64,000 nucleotides of DNA from Gracilimonas sp965227785 (GCF_965227785.1 NZ_OZ245785.1:2232001-2296000); one strand, 5' to 3'; counted from the stretch's first letter, positions 17,314 to 26,113 are shown. The notes: generated by a model not told the origin, from the letters alone. Numbers and translations are program-made.

Positions 17314-17907
17314 TTGGCTAAAGCAATCGAAAATATAGACGGAAAGAAAGTAGAGGTTACAGGGCGGGTATTTACCTGGTCCAATACCATTTCATTCAGC
17401 CGTATTTTGATGGCCTTTCCAGTTGTTTATTTGCATTACCTGAATGATTTTCAGGTGAACACTGCTATTATTGTGTTGATTGTATATGGGGTGATTTCCG
17501 ATTACCTGGATGGTTTTATTGCCCGAAAAACGAATACCATCTCAGAGCTTGGAAAGATGATCGATCCTGTTGCCGACAAGTTGTGTGCTCTTGTTTTGTT
17601 TGTATACACCGTGTGGATAGGCTGGATTCCTCTTTGGTTTTTGGTATTTGCGGTGATCCGGGACAGTATGATTATGCTGGGTTCGTACTACATCAAAAAG
17701 AAATACGACAAAGTGGCTATGGCTATCATGTCAGGCAAAATTTCAGTGAATGTTTTGGCATTATACTGGATCGCTGTGTTTTTCTTTCCGGATGCCGGCG
17801 GTGTTCATATGTTCTTGATGGCATGTTCACTCACAATAATGACTATTTCCTGGATCGATTATTTTAATCGCTACCGCCTGATAATGAGCGGGGCAGAATT
17901 CAATTAG
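17314..17907 (+). CDS. CDP-alcohol phosphatidyltransferase, PgsA-like
   Basis: A TTG start at 17314 with AAGG just upstream gives a 197-residue membrane protein. The catalytic motif DGx2ARx8Gx3Dx3D is complete: DYLDGFIARKTNTISELGKM followed by IDPVAD. Several membrane segments follow. Length and motif fit phosphatidylglycerophosphate synthase, which joins CDP-diacylglycerol and glycerol 3-phosphate at the inner membrane, but other alcohols cannot be excluded. The next in-frame ATG (17409) would remove the first predicted membrane segment, so TTG is preferred. ftsY follows after 11 bases on the same strand. A second, different member of the family is at 40249. Confidence 0.85.
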   Translation: MAKAIENIDGKKVEVTGRVFTWSNTISFSRILMAFPVVYLHYLNDFQVNTAIIVLIVYGVISDYLDGFIARKTNTISELGKMIDPVADKLCALVLFVYTVWIGWIPLWFLVFAVIRDSMIMLGSYYIKKKYDKVAMAIMSGKISVNVLALYWIAVFFFPDAGGVHMFLMACSLTIMTISWIDYFNRYRLIMSGAEFN

Positions 17908-17918
17908 CTAATATTTAT

Positions 17919-18872
17919 ATGGGATTTCTTGAAAAATTAGGACTGAAGAAGAAAGAAAAGCTTGACGAAGGTGTAGAAAAAAGCCGGGATGGCCTGCTCA
18001 ATAAAATTGGAAAGGCTTTTGTGGGGAAGGATAAAGTTGATGATGCAATTCTGGATGACCTGGAAGAAATTTTGATTACTTCAGACGTGGGGGTTAACAC
18101 TACCATCGAGATTATCAAGAAAATTGAAGCCCGGGTTGCCAAAGATAAGTATGTAACGCAGGATGAGTTGCAGGTTATGCTACGGGAAGAAATTGTAAAC
18201 CTCCTGGAAGACAATGCCCCCGATAAGCCGGCCGAATTTGAAGCTGACTTCCCCATAAATCCACATATAATTTTGGTGGTTGGGGTGAATGGAGTCGGGA
18301 AAACTACTACCATCGGTAAGCTGGCTCATCTATATAAAAAAGCAGGTAAAAAGGTAATTTTGGGAGCCGCCGACACCTTTCGTGCCGCCGCAGTCGATCA
18401 ACTTAAAATTTGGAGTGAGCGGGCCGATGTGCCTATCATTCAACAGGGGCAGAACGCGGACCCGGCTTCCGTTGCATATGATACGGTTGCAGCAGCCAAG
18501 GCTCGTGGCAGTGATGTAGCTTTAATAGACACAGCCGGTCGACTTCATAACAAAAAAGCGTTGATGGAAGAGCTGGCTAAAATAAAACGAGTAATGGGGA
18601 AGGTGGTTGAAGGCGCCCCGCATGAAGTGATTTTAGTGCTGGATGCTTCCACCGGGCAAAATGCCATGCAACAGGCAAAAGCGTTCACCGAAACGGTAGA
18701 CATTACCGGTCTGGCGCTTACAAAGTTAGATGGAACAGCTAAAGGAGGAATCGTGATTGGGGTTTCCCATGAACTTAGTGTTCCCGTGAAGTATATCGGA
18801 CTGGGGGAGAAAATCGAAGACCTTCAGGTATTTGACCGGGCTGACTTTGTGAATGCTTTGTTCGGGGAATAA
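17919..18872 (+). CDS. ftsY: Signal recognition particle receptor FtsY
   Basis: FtsY is the GTPase receptor that docks SRP-bound ribosomes at the membrane. The 317-residue protein has a short charged N-terminus, the N-domain helical bundle, and the G domain with VGVNGVGKTTTIGKLA, DTFRAAAVDQL, DTAGRLHNKKALMEEL, TKLDGTAKGG and the C-terminal GLGEKIEDLQVFD. It lacks the long acidic A-domain of the E. coli protein. It follows the PgsA-like gene by 11 bases and ends in a hairpin terminator. Confidence 0.96.
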   Translation: MGFLEKLGLKKKEKLDEGVEKSRDGLLNKIGKAFVGKDKVDDAILDDLEEILITSDVGVNTTIEIIKKIEARVAKDKYVTQDELQVMLREEIVNLLEDNAPDKPAEFEADFPINPHIILVVGVNGVGKTTTIGKLAHLYKKAGKKVILGAADTFRAAAVDQLKIWSERADVPIIQQGQNADPASVAYDTVAAAKARGSDVALIDTAGRLHNKKALMEELAKIKRVMGKVVEGAPHEVILVLDASTGQNAMQQAKAFTETVDITGLALTKLDGTAKGGIVIGVSHELSVPVKYIGLGEKIEDLQVFDRADFVNALFGE

Positions 18873-18876
18873 AAAA

Positions 18877-18897
18877 AGCCACGCCTTAAACGTGGCT
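18877..18897. terminator. Hairpin terminator after ftsY
   Basis: AGCCACG (18877-18883) pairs with CGTGGCT (18891-18897). An A7 run on the left gives a strong U tract on the minus strand (for the small ORF at 18926-19021), while the plus-strand side is followed only by CTGTATTTCT. Confidence 0.65.
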
Positions 18898-18925
18898 CTG
18901 TATTTCTAAAAAGTGATAAGGTTAT

Positions 18926-19021
18926 TTAGCCTCCACCGGTTCCTTTTCCACCATCGTCTTCTCCGGATTTACTGGTATCTGGGTCATCAGAGTTTGTATT
19001 ATAAGCCAAGTATCTGTTCAT
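18926..19021 (-). CDS. Very small acidic, glycine-rich ORF divergent from the TPR-CHAT gene
   Basis: On the minus strand ATG (19021-19019) opens a 31-codon frame ending at TAA 18928-18926. The peptide begins MNRYLAYNTN, continues with an Asp/Ser-rich stretch, and ends in EDDGGKGTGGG. It has its own downstream hairpin with a U tract and about 74 bases of shared upstream region with the TPR-CHAT gene. Codon choice looks like real coding sequence. No Shine-Dalgarno is visible, which is normal here. Its function is unknown; a substrate or regulator of the CHAT protein is one idea. It could also be chance. Confidence 0.4.
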   Translation of the reverse strand: MNRYLAYNTNSDDPDTSKSGEDDGGKGTGGG

Positions 19022-19095
19022 TGTAGTAGATTTGATTAGTATTGAAGAGTAAAGAAAGGAATTAATTAATGTTTCAAAAGAATGCGCTTCGATAA

Positions 19096-22020
19096 ATGTT
19101 GAAAAACTTAAGTCTTATAGCTCTTTTTGCATTCATTTTTGTTTGCGAATCTAATGCACAAACGACAGCTGACTCTCTGCTTGCTGTAGGTATAGAATTA
19201 GCAGATGATGGAGATTATGAACAGGCTTTGGAGGCTTTACAGGAATCTCAGCAATTATTTCTCCAGGAAAAAGATTCTGTAAAATGGGTGGAAGCATCGC
19301 TTGAATATGGTGAGGTTTTCATTTTATCCGGTTCCGTGCAAACCGGACTTGATATTTTATTGGATTTAGACAATCAAACGGTACAAGCAATACCGGATAG
19401 CTTGACAGCTTATCTTAAAAGTAGCATTGGGTTTGCTTATCGTCAGCTTGAGCAGTATGAAAAAGCACAGAGATATTACCTGGAAGGTATAGAGATTGCT
19501 GGTACAGCTCACGACTCATTACTCACGGGTCGGTTGAATAATAATATTTCTTATACCTACCTGAGAATGGGCAATTATGAAACCGCTCTGTTTCACCAAA
19601 AAAAGGCTCTTAATATATATGAAGAATTAGGTGAAACTTACCGGCTTTCCTATGTACTGAATGGTATTTTCCTAACCATGATGGACCTGGGGTTATATGT
19701 TCAGGCTGAACCTTATATCCGGCAAAGTCTTGCCATTCGAAAAGAACTGGGCAATCCTGATTTGCTTGATATAGCTTACCACAACTTAGCCTGGAATTTT
19801 GGGTTACAGGGAAAAAGGGACAGCTCTATTATTTATTACCAAAAATCTCTGGAATTGTCCCGCATGCTCCAGAACCCATACGATATTACACAGACCCTCA
19901 ACAATATCGGGATGTTGTACGAGCGAGCAGGAGAATACGAAAACGCACTGGCATACTACAACGAAGCGCTGGAAACTAACTATCAAACCGAACGCCCGGT
20001 TTCTATTGCAAGGAATCTCGTTCGGCTTGCGGATGTTGCCATCAGGAATGACGACCTGAGTAATGCCGAAAATTTTTACCGTGAAGCCCTGGGTTGGGTT
20101 AAAAATGCAGACTCGCCACAGGAATTAGCAGGACTTTATCTGGGTATAGCAGAATTGAAGATTAAGCAAAACGAGTTTGAGAGTGCTAAAGAATATGTAG
20201 AAAAGGCAAGAGGCAGTTTTGATGAAAACCACCGGCCTCTGGTAAGCCGGGCTTATAATGTGCTTGGAGAAATTTATTATTTGGAAGGGGAGCTTGATCA
20301 GAGCCTGAGCCAATACCGCCGCGTTCACGATCTGTATTCAGATCAGGGAATTGTCTCGCAAATAAAGCCTGCAATGAATCTGGCAAGAGCCTATAACAGA
20401 GTCGGGTCAGACAGTGCCTTTGTTTTAGCCAATGAGTCATTCAATCTCATTGATTCTATTCGTACCAATGTAGCGGGCCTTACTTTCAGAGCAGGGTTTT
20501 TTCGGGAATACGCCGGGTTTTATAATGAAGTAGCATCCTGGTATATAACTCAAAAAAATAATTCGGTGAAAGCCTTTGAGCTGGTTGAAGCAGCAAAAGC
20601 AAGGGTATTGATGGATGAATTAGCGGAAACCCGGCAGAAAGTATATGAATCATTGGATGAATCTGCACTGATCAAAAAACAACAGAAAGCCAAGAAAATA
20701 GACAGGTTATACAATCAACTTGAGGAAGCGGGTTCGGGCCCGGAAGCCGTTTCCATTCGAAATGAACTCAAAGATCTTGAGTTTGAGTATCAGTCAATTC
20801 TGAATGAATTTCATGCAAAAAGCAGCGAGCTCAAGAACTTCGATTACCCGGAGCCTGTTACCCTGAATCAATTGCAAGAGCTGCTGGATGAGAAAACAGC
20901 CGTTATAGAGTATGCCTTTACTCATAATGGGGTAATTAGGTTGGTGGTACTGCAGGATGGAATTTCCGCAGCTTATTTAGATTCGGTTAACTCCAGAGAT
21001 GCCCGGACCTTTTTCACGGAAAGCGTTCGGGAGTTTCGTCAAACTATAACAGAAGTAGAAGATAAGAGCAGAATCTATGAGCAGGGAGTCAGCCTACATG
21101 CCTTCCTGGTGCCAGCTTTTAAAGAAGAAAGTAAGGCATCGGAAATAGCTAACCTTGTTATTATTCCTGATGGCCCCTTAAGCTACCTTCCGTTTGAGGC
21201 TTTAAGTAAAAACTCCCGTTATTTGATAGAGGACTTTCAGGTTAAGTATCTGCCCTCTGCATCCATTTACTCTTTTATTCAGGCCCCGCATCGGGACACG
21301 GAATTTGATTTATTAGCTTTGGCAGGCTCCGGTTTTGAGAGTGAGGAAAGCGCAGCTTATCCAGCCCGTTCTCAGGCGTCTTTTGCATCGTTGCCGTCAA
21401 CTTTACTGGAAGTGGATTCCATATCCGTGAACTTCAACAAGGTTAAGGTTCTTAAGAATGATGATGTGACGGAGGCCACCCTAAAATCCCATGATTTAGG
21501 CAATTACCGTATTCTTCATTTTGCCACCCATGCCAACGTGGACGAATCTAATCCTTTTCGAAGCGGGCTCATACTTTCCAAAAAAGCTGAAGTGGAGTCA
21601 CTTTTTGGTGAAGACGGTCATCTGAATAGTCGTGAAATTTCCAGCCTGAAACTGAATGCCGACCTGGTAACTTTAAGCGCGTGTAACACCGGGATGGGCA
21701 AGCTGGTTACAGGCGAGGGACTGTTGGGCTTGCAGCGCTCTTTCCTTTCCGCCGGGGCATCTTCAGTGATGGTAAGCTTATGGTCTGTTTTTGACCGAAG
21801 TACCTCCGTTTTTATGTCTGATTTTTACCGAAGTATGTTAGCTCATCAGCAAGAAGACTACGGAATGTGGAGCCAAACACTGGATTGGTTTGGAATGTAT
21901 GAACACGCAATGATTGATTATAAAACCAAAGCCATTCGTGATGCCAAGCTGGCGATGATTGATCACCCGTATTACAACCACCCGGTTTACTGGGCGCCGT
22001 TTATTTTAATTGGAAAATAA
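19096..22020 (+). CDS. Secreted TPR-CHAT domain protein (putative caspase-like protease)
   Basis: The 974-residue protein starts with a signal peptide (LFAFIFVCESNA, cut before Gln), followed by about ten TPR-type repeats from about 25 to 440, a helical linker at 500-590, and a CHAT domain from about 640 to the end. The CHAT catalytic pair is visible: His812 in HFATHAN and Cys863 in LSACNTG, followed by VTGEGLLGLQRSFLSAGASS and SLWSVFDRSTS. CHAT domains are caspase-like proteases or scaffolds. The signal peptide puts this one outside the cytoplasm, unlike CRISPR-linked TPR-CHAT. It is divergent from the tiny ORF at 18926. An ECF sigma gene and a TPR anti-sigma-like gene lie 2.6 kb further on. 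Confidence 0.88.
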   Translation: MLKNLSLIALFAFIFVCESNAQTTADSLLAVGIELADDGDYEQALEALQESQQLFLQEKDSVKWVEASLEYGEVFILSGSVQTGLDILLDLDNQTVQAIPDSLTAYLKSSIGFAYRQLEQYEKAQRYYLEGIEIAGTAHDSLLTGRLNNNISYTYLRMGNYETALFHQKKALNIYEELGETYRLSYVLNGIFLTMMDLGLYVQAEPYIRQSLAIRKELGNPDLLDIAYHNLAWNFGLQGKRDSSIIYYQKSLELSRMLQNPYDITQTLNNIGMLYERAGEYENALAYYNEALETNYQTERPVSIARNLVRLADVAIRNDDLSNAENFYREALGWVKNADSPQELAGLYLGIAELKIKQNEFESAKEYVEKARGSFDENHRPLVSRAYNVLGEIYYLEGELDQSLSQYRRVHDLYSDQGIVSQIKPAMNLARAYNRVGSDSAFVLANESFNLIDSIRTNVAGLTFRAGFFREYAGFYNEVASWYITQKNNSVKAFELVEAAKARVLMDELAETRQKVYESLDESALIKKQQKAKKIDRLYNQLEEAGSGPEAVSIRNELKDLEFEYQSILNEFHAKSSELKNFDYPEPVTLNQLQELLDEKTAVIEYAFTHNGVIRLVVLQDGISAAYLDSVNSRDARTFFTESVREFRQTITEVEDKSRIYEQGVSLHAFLVPAFKEESKASEIANLVIIPDGPLSYLPFEALSKNSRYLIEDFQVKYLPSASIYSFIQAPHRDTEFDLLALAGSGFESEESAAYPARSQASFASLPSTLLEVDSISVNFNKVKVLKNDDVTEATLKSHDLGNYRILHFATHANVDESNPFRSGLILSKKAEVESLFGEDGHLNSREISSLKLNADLVTLSACNTGMGKLVTGEGLLGLQRSFLSAGASSVMVSLWSVFDRSTSVFMSDFYRSMLAHQQEDYGMWSQTLDWFGMYEHAMIDYKTKAIRDAKLAMIDHPYYNHPVYWAPFILIGK

Positions 22021-22022
22021 AA

Positions 22023-22050
22023 ACGCTCCGGCGCAAAGCGACCGGAGCGT
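22023..22050. terminator. GC-rich hairpin terminator
   Basis: ACGCTCCGG (22023-22031) pairs with CCGGAGCGT (22042-22050). On the minus strand it is followed by TTTTTATTTT and so serves the M28 peptidase transcript; the plus-strand side has no clear U tract but the hairpin starts 3 bases after the CHAT stop codon. Confidence 0.7.
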
Positions 22051-22082
22051 GTATAAAATGGAGGCTGATGCTTAGGCTAAAT

Positions 22083-22114
22083 GTTACGGAGCGGAGCACC
22101 GTAACGAGGTAAAA
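22083..22114. repeat. Interspersed hairpin repeat, copy 1
   Basis: GTTACGG (22083-22089) and CCGTAAC (22099-22105) form a stem around loop AGCGGAGCA, followed by GAGGTAAAA. The same loop and tail occur at 60190-60222 with a changed but still paired stem base. A run of TCTGA/TTCCTGA words follows at 22149-22172. Confidence 0.65.
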
Positions 22115-22172
22115 TCAGAGAATGAGAAAGGAGTAAGAGTCCTGAATTCTGACTTCTGATTCCTGATTCCTG

Positions 22173-23804
22173 TTATCTCGGATCTACCTGCGTCTTTTCA
22201 ATAAACTCCTGATTGTCAACCAGAGGACGGTCAGGGGAATTGGCTAAAAGAGCCGTGAGATTATAAACGAGTTTTGTTCGCTTCAGGTAAGGCTCGAAAG
22301 TAATCTTTTCGATGTGATCTTGTGGACGGTGGTAATCTTCGTGAGTACCGTTAAAAAAGAACACAAAAGGTACCCCAAGTCGCCCGAAGTTCCAGTGGTC
22401 ACTTCTGCGGTAAAACTGGTTTGGATCTTCAAGGTCGTTGTATCGATCGCTCAGTGTGAGGTTTGGTCCCATTACGTTTGCCATCTGAGTAAGGCTGTCC
22501 ATCTGTGAGGAAATAATTTTCCCACCAATGATGTACACATAACTGCTGTCGCCATTTTGGTGCTCAGGATCAACCCGACCAATCATGTCAATGTTGATGT
22601 TTGCCACAGTGTTATCGATGGAGTAAATAGGGTGATCGGAATAATATCGGGAACCCAGCAGTCCTTTTTCCTCGCCGGACACACTCAGGAATAAAACACT
22701 TCTTTTGGGTCCAACACCGGCAGCTTTAGCCTCGGCCATGGCTTGCGCAGTATGCAGCGTGGCTACGGTTCCACTTCCGTCATCATCGGCACCATTGTAA
22801 ATGTTATCTCCTGTTGAGTCGGGCTGGCCAACACCAACATGATCATAGTGTGCACTCAGCACTACTACTTCATCCTTGAGCTCCGGGTCGCTGCCTTCCA
22901 GTAAAGCAACCACGTTTTTGGTATGAACTGTATTTTCATTCACAACAGGATTGTGGTACAGCATTTGTCCTTCCAAAGGTTTGGCTTGGAAAGAGGCAGG
23001 CTCTTCCAGGATTTTATTTTGTGTTTCTGCTAATGCTTCAAGGTTTTCAAGTCCTAGCATTTGAGCACCCAGTTGAGGGTGAACACGGTTGAATGCAGGG
23101 GCAGTGCTGCCATCATCTTCCTGTAAATATTTGAGGCCCATTCCTTGTCCGCGACCAAAATAATTCTGTCGGGTTTCGGCTTCCTGAATAAAATCGGTGG
23201 TGTCAGTTCCAACAATCAGAATGGTACCCACAGCACCACCGGAGGTAAGTGCTCTTTGCAGATATTGCATGTTGGTGTTAGAACGCTCATACATAACGAA
23301 CAACCATTTCCCTGATACATCTTCGGGAAAGTGATTGATGCCTTCAGCTTCGTTGAACATGCCTGCACCGGCAAAAACAACAGGGCCGCTAACGGTATCA
23401 CTTCCACCGAAAAGGGTGATAAAGTTTCCGACTTGCTGCGCACTATGGGTGGAGTTGTCAACCACTTTATCACCATTGGCAAGAAGGTAGGTAACTTGTT
23501 CTACGGCCGGTTGGGTAAGTTCGTAGTGCTGAAAGTATGAGTTATCATCGCCGACAGCTTTCAGCCCGATTTCACCATATCTTTTGGCGAGATATTGTGC
23601 GGCTTTTTCTTCACTTATGGTACCTGTTTCTCTTCCCTGAAGTGAATCGTGAGCCAAAACAGCAAGGTCGCTGTACAGGCGGTCTTTAGTGATTTCTTCG
23701 GAGAAAGAATAGATAGTTGGAGGAGGAGTGTCGGGGCCTTTCTTAAAAATACTGCATGCAGAAAGGGAAAGGGCGAGTAAAAAGAGTAGTGCTTTATTAG
23801 TCAT
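22173..23804 (-). CDS. M28-family zinc aminopeptidase lipoprotein with PA domain
   Basis: The 543-residue protein has a lipobox (LALSLSAC, Cys 17). The mature part has a protease-associated (PA) insert at about 95-270 and an M28 peptidase domain at about 295-520 with VVLSAHYDHVG (first zinc His and flanking Asp), NGADDDGSGTVATL (bridging Asp), SGEEKGLLGSRYY (catalytic Glu pair), NIDMIGR, and FYRRSDHWNF (late His). All ligands appear intact. It should release N-terminal amino acids from peptides at the cell surface or periplasm. It ends before repeats and a terminator, and lies 14 bases after scpA on the same strand. Confidence 0.92.
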   Translation of the reverse strand: MTNKALLFLLALSLSACSIFKKGPDTPPPTIYSFSEEITKDRLYSDLAVLAHDSLQGRETGTISEEKAAQYLAKRYGEIGLKAVGDDNSYFQHYELTQPAVEQVTYLLANGDKVVDNSTHSAQQVGNFITLFGGSDTVSGPVVFAGAGMFNEAEGINHFPEDVSGKWLFVMYERSNTNMQYLQRALTSGGAVGTILIVGTDTTDFIQEAETRQNYFGRGQGMGLKYLQEDDGSTAPAFNRVHPQLGAQMLGLENLEALAETQNKILEEPASFQAKPLEGQMLYHNPVVNENTVHTKNVVALLEGSDPELKDEVVVLSAHYDHVGVGQPDSTGDNIYNGADDDGSGTVATLHTAQAMAEAKAAGVGPKRSVLFLSVSGEEKGLLGSRYYSDHPIYSIDNTVANINIDMIGRVDPEHQNGDSSYVYIIGGKIISSQMDSLTQMANVMGPNLTLSDRYNDLEDPNQFYRRSDHWNFGRLGVPFVFFFNGTHEDYHRPQDHIEKITFEPYLKRTKLVYNLTALLANSPDRPLVDNQEFIEKTQVDPR

Positions 23805-23818
23805 TAAGGTAATCAGGT

Positions 23819-24562
23819 TTAATTAGCGCCGATGATTTCATCCACCGGCTTTAGGTCGATATAAAATTTTGTAGGGTCTTCTTCGAGAAACAGGTTAATT
23901 TGTTGCTCTTTAATCATCTCCAGAACAGCCAGGAAAGTCACAACCACATAAATCTTGTTCTTGAGTGTTGAGCAGACTTCCATAAAGGTTTGTCGTCCGT
24001 GATCTTGTAAGCGGTTCAGCACAAATTCGGCCTGTTCTTCAACGGTGGTGCTTACTTTTTCTACATGGTGAACAATGTTTTTACGTTCTATATCCTGCAG
24101 CACCTTTTTGAAAGCAGCAATCAGGTCAAACATGGTTACATCCTGCAAGGCTTCTCCGGTAGCTTGCTGCTCTACATCATCTGCTTCCGGATATCCGCGC
24201 ATAAACTGTTTGCGAACTTCCTCGTCCATGTCAGCCATTTTCTCTGACATTTCCTTGTATCGTTTGTACTCGAGCAATCGTTGCACCAGTTCATACCGAG
24301 GGTCAGATTCATCCAGCTCTTCATCATCGGAGTCTTCCCGCGGGAGCATCATCTTGGCCTTTATCGACATCAGCATGCTGGCCATCAGGATAAACTCGCT
24401 GGCAACATCCAGGTCCAGTTCTTCCAGCATATGAATGTAATCCAGGAATTGCTTGGTGATGTAGGAGATAGGGATGTTGTAAATATCGAGCTCGTCCTTT
24501 TTGATAAAGAAGAGGAGCAGGTCAAGTGGGCCTTCAAAGTTGTTAAGCTGTACGCGATACAT
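23819..24562 (-). CDS. scpA: Segregation and condensation protein A
   Basis: The 247-residue protein begins YRVQLNNFEGPLDLLLFFIK, the ScpA N-terminal signature, followed by a helical region (LDIYNIPISYITKQFLDYIH) and ASEFILMASMLMSIKAKMML, then an acidic linker and a winged-helix C-terminus (FLAVLEMIKEQQINLFLE). ScpA is the kleisin that bridges the SMC heads with ScpB. Neither smc nor scpB is in the window. It is divergent from the ECF sigma gene with about 97 bases between starts and may be co-transcribed with the M28 peptidase downstream. Confidence 0.95.
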   Translation of the reverse strand: MYRVQLNNFEGPLDLLLFFIKKDELDIYNIPISYITKQFLDYIHMLEELDLDVASEFILMASMLMSIKAKMMLPREDSDDEELDESDPRYELVQRLLEYKRYKEMSEKMADMDEEVRKQFMRGYPEADDVEQQATGEALQDVTMFDLIAAFKKVLQDIERKNIVHHVEKVSTTVEEQAEFVLNRLQDHGRQTFMEVCSTLKNKIYVVVTFLAVLEMIKEQQINLFLEEDPTKFYIDLKPVDEIIGAN

Positions 24563-24659
24563 ACCTTAAAACTACACTGTTAGAAACTAAATTTCTTTAT
24601 TTTCTTTTGGTTGGCGAATGTTATTTTAGCATTCACTTAATTTAGGTAAAAATAGGGGT

Positions 24660-25205
24660 ATGGATTACTCGAAATTTGTGGATGCCGTACTGGAGAATGA
24701 TGACGCTGCAGTCACTGAGCAGGTGAATGTAATTACTCCTGTGCTGATCAAATTTTTAATGGTGCGGCTGGACGCTACAGTTCACGATGCCCAGGACTGC
24801 GCACAAAATACACTCCTGATTGCCATAGAAAAAATTCGCGAAGACAAGATTTCGAACCCGGATGCGGTGATAAACTACCTGTTTACCACGGCCAAACACG
24901 AGTATTTTAAGCAGCTTTCCAAAGACCGTGAAGTCAATTACGAGGATCTTCCTGAGCACCATTCAGATAAGGCCGATCAGCTTAACCGACTGCTTGATAA
25001 TGAGAAAATGAACATCTTGAATCGCTGCATGGAGGCGTTAAAGGTTGATTACAAAAAATACATTGAATATTGGTTTCAAAATCCTGACTACGAAACTTCG
25101 GTGGTTGCTGATCATTTTAATATCTCAGTGAGCAATGCCTGGACCAAGAAACACCGGGTTATAAATGTGCTCAAGGAATGCTTCGAAAAAAAAATTAAAC
25201 TTTAA
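24660..25205 (+). CDS. ECF-type RNA polymerase sigma factor
   Basis: The 181-residue protein has a region-2-like helical block (TVHDAQDCAQNTLLIAIEKI, then YLFTTAKHEYFKQLSKDREV) and a C-terminal region-4 helix-turn-helix (SVVADHFNISVSNAWTKKHR). The length and layout fit a small ECF-like sigma factor, though the sequence is diverged. It is followed after about 90 bases by a protein with one membrane span, the usual place for an anti-sigma factor. A perfect 12-bp inverted repeat lies between them. The target genes are unknown; the TPR-CHAT gene 2.6 kb away is a candidate. Confidence 0.8.
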   Translation: MDYSKFVDAVLENDDAAVTEQVNVITPVLIKFLMVRLDATVHDAQDCAQNTLLIAIEKIREDKISNPDAVINYLFTTAKHEYFKQLSKDREVNYEDLPEHHSDKADQLNRLLDNEKMNILNRCMEALKVDYKKYIEYWFQNPDYETSVVADHFNISVSNAWTKKHRVINVLKECFEKKIKL

Positions 25206-25245
25206 CTGTAAGGAATTGCTTTTTCATCGCTCTAACTATGTGAGA

Positions 25246-25274
25246 TCAGAATGTATTTATAGAATACATTCTGA
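25246..25274. promoter_or_regulatory. Perfect 12-bp inverted repeat between sigma and anti-sigma-like genes
   Basis: TCAGAATGTATT (25246-25257) and AATACATTCTGA (25263-25274) pair perfectly around TATAG. It ends 20 bases before the start codon at 25295 and lacks a following U tract, so an operator or an RNA hairpin controlling the downstream gene is more likely than a terminator. Confidence 0.5.
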
Positions 25275-25294
25275 AGTAATAGAAAAGCTTTAGT

Positions 25295-26104
25295 ATGGAA
25301 AAATCGAGAGAAACAGAAATCAGACAACAGATTGATGCCTACATAAAAGGGCAGCTTTCCGAGGAAGAGATTCAGTCTCTGTGGAATGAGTTTGCCAGGA
25401 ATCCGGATTTGCTGGACGTTCTTGAAATAGAGGTGAACGTAAAGGAGCTGATTGAGCGTGAAGCATTGAGTTCAGAACGGGAATCAGGTTCGGCAACCAT
25501 CAGGAAGCTCCCTTCTTACACCTGGCATGTAGCGGCCGCGGCCGTATTTGTGATTATTGCTTTGGTGCAAATATTCAGAGTAGAAACTCCTACTGAAATT
25601 GATCAGTTTGTTGTTAACCGGATAGGTCCCGATCAGGTGGAAACGTCAGATGGCGTTCGGGCAGCAAAGGATATGAGAATTACGACCGCAGATTCACTTC
25701 TGAATCTCGGCTTTGAGGCGATTGTATCCGGAAACGAAGATCGTGCACTTGAGTTGTTTGATGAAGTCATAAACCGATTCGGTGAAGAGCCCTATGGATC
25801 AAAAGCATTTCTCAATAAGGGGATCATCCTTTATAACGAATCCAATTATGAAGAGGCCATAACAGCATTCCGGGAAGCGGCAGAACGGGTTGAAGACAGC
25901 CGCATGATTTTGGAAAAAGCGTATTGGTATCTGGGCAATGCTCTTGTAAATGTGGGAGAGCTTGAAGAAGCTCAAAAGGCCGTATTCGAAGCCTATCAAC
26001 TGGATGGTATGTTCCGTCAGCCGGCTTTCCGATTGCTGAAAAAGCTTAACGATGATCTTGGAAGTACCGATTATGAAGGTTTTGATGCACAGCAGTTAGA
26101 GTAA
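25295..26104 (+). CDS. Anti-sigma-like single-span membrane protein with TPR domain
   Basis: The 269-residue protein has a cytoplasmic N-terminus of about 75 residues (IRQQIDAYIKGQLSEEEIQS, LWNEFARNPDLLD) that looks like the helical part of anti-sigma factors, one membrane span at about 77-95 (WHVAAAAVFVIIALVQIF), and periplasmic TPR-type repeats at about 130-250. It follows an ECF sigma gene on the same strand. The layout suggests that a periplasmic TPR domain senses a partner and releases the sigma factor. No zinc-binding HxxxCxxC motif is seen. Anti-sigma action is inferred from layout only. Confidence 0.65.
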   Translation: MEKSRETEIRQQIDAYIKGQLSEEEIQSLWNEFARNPDLLDVLEIEVNVKELIEREALSSERESGSATIRKLPSYTWHVAAAAVFVIIALVQIFRVETPTEIDQFVVNRIGPDQVETSDGVRAAKDMRITTADSLLNLGFEAIVSGNEDRALELFDEVINRFGEEPYGSKAFLNKGIILYNESNYEEAITAFREAAERVEDSRMILEKAYWYLGNALVNVGELEEAQKAVFEAYQLDGMFRQPAFRLLKKLNDDLGSTDYEGFDAQQLE

Positions 26105-26113
26105 TTTTGCTGA

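Noticed and set aside
17915..18313. 132-codon minus-strand frame opposite ftsY
   Set aside because: Ser-rich antisense shadow of ftsY with no motif.
19096..22020. CRISPR-linked TPR-CHAT (Craspase) component
   Set aside because: It has a signal peptide and no Cas7-11 gene or CRISPR array is present in the window.
22149..22172. Short tandem TTCCTGA-like words read as a possible CRISPR remnant
   Set aside because: The words are shorter than CRISPR repeats and have no spacers; treated as part of intergenic repeat sequence.
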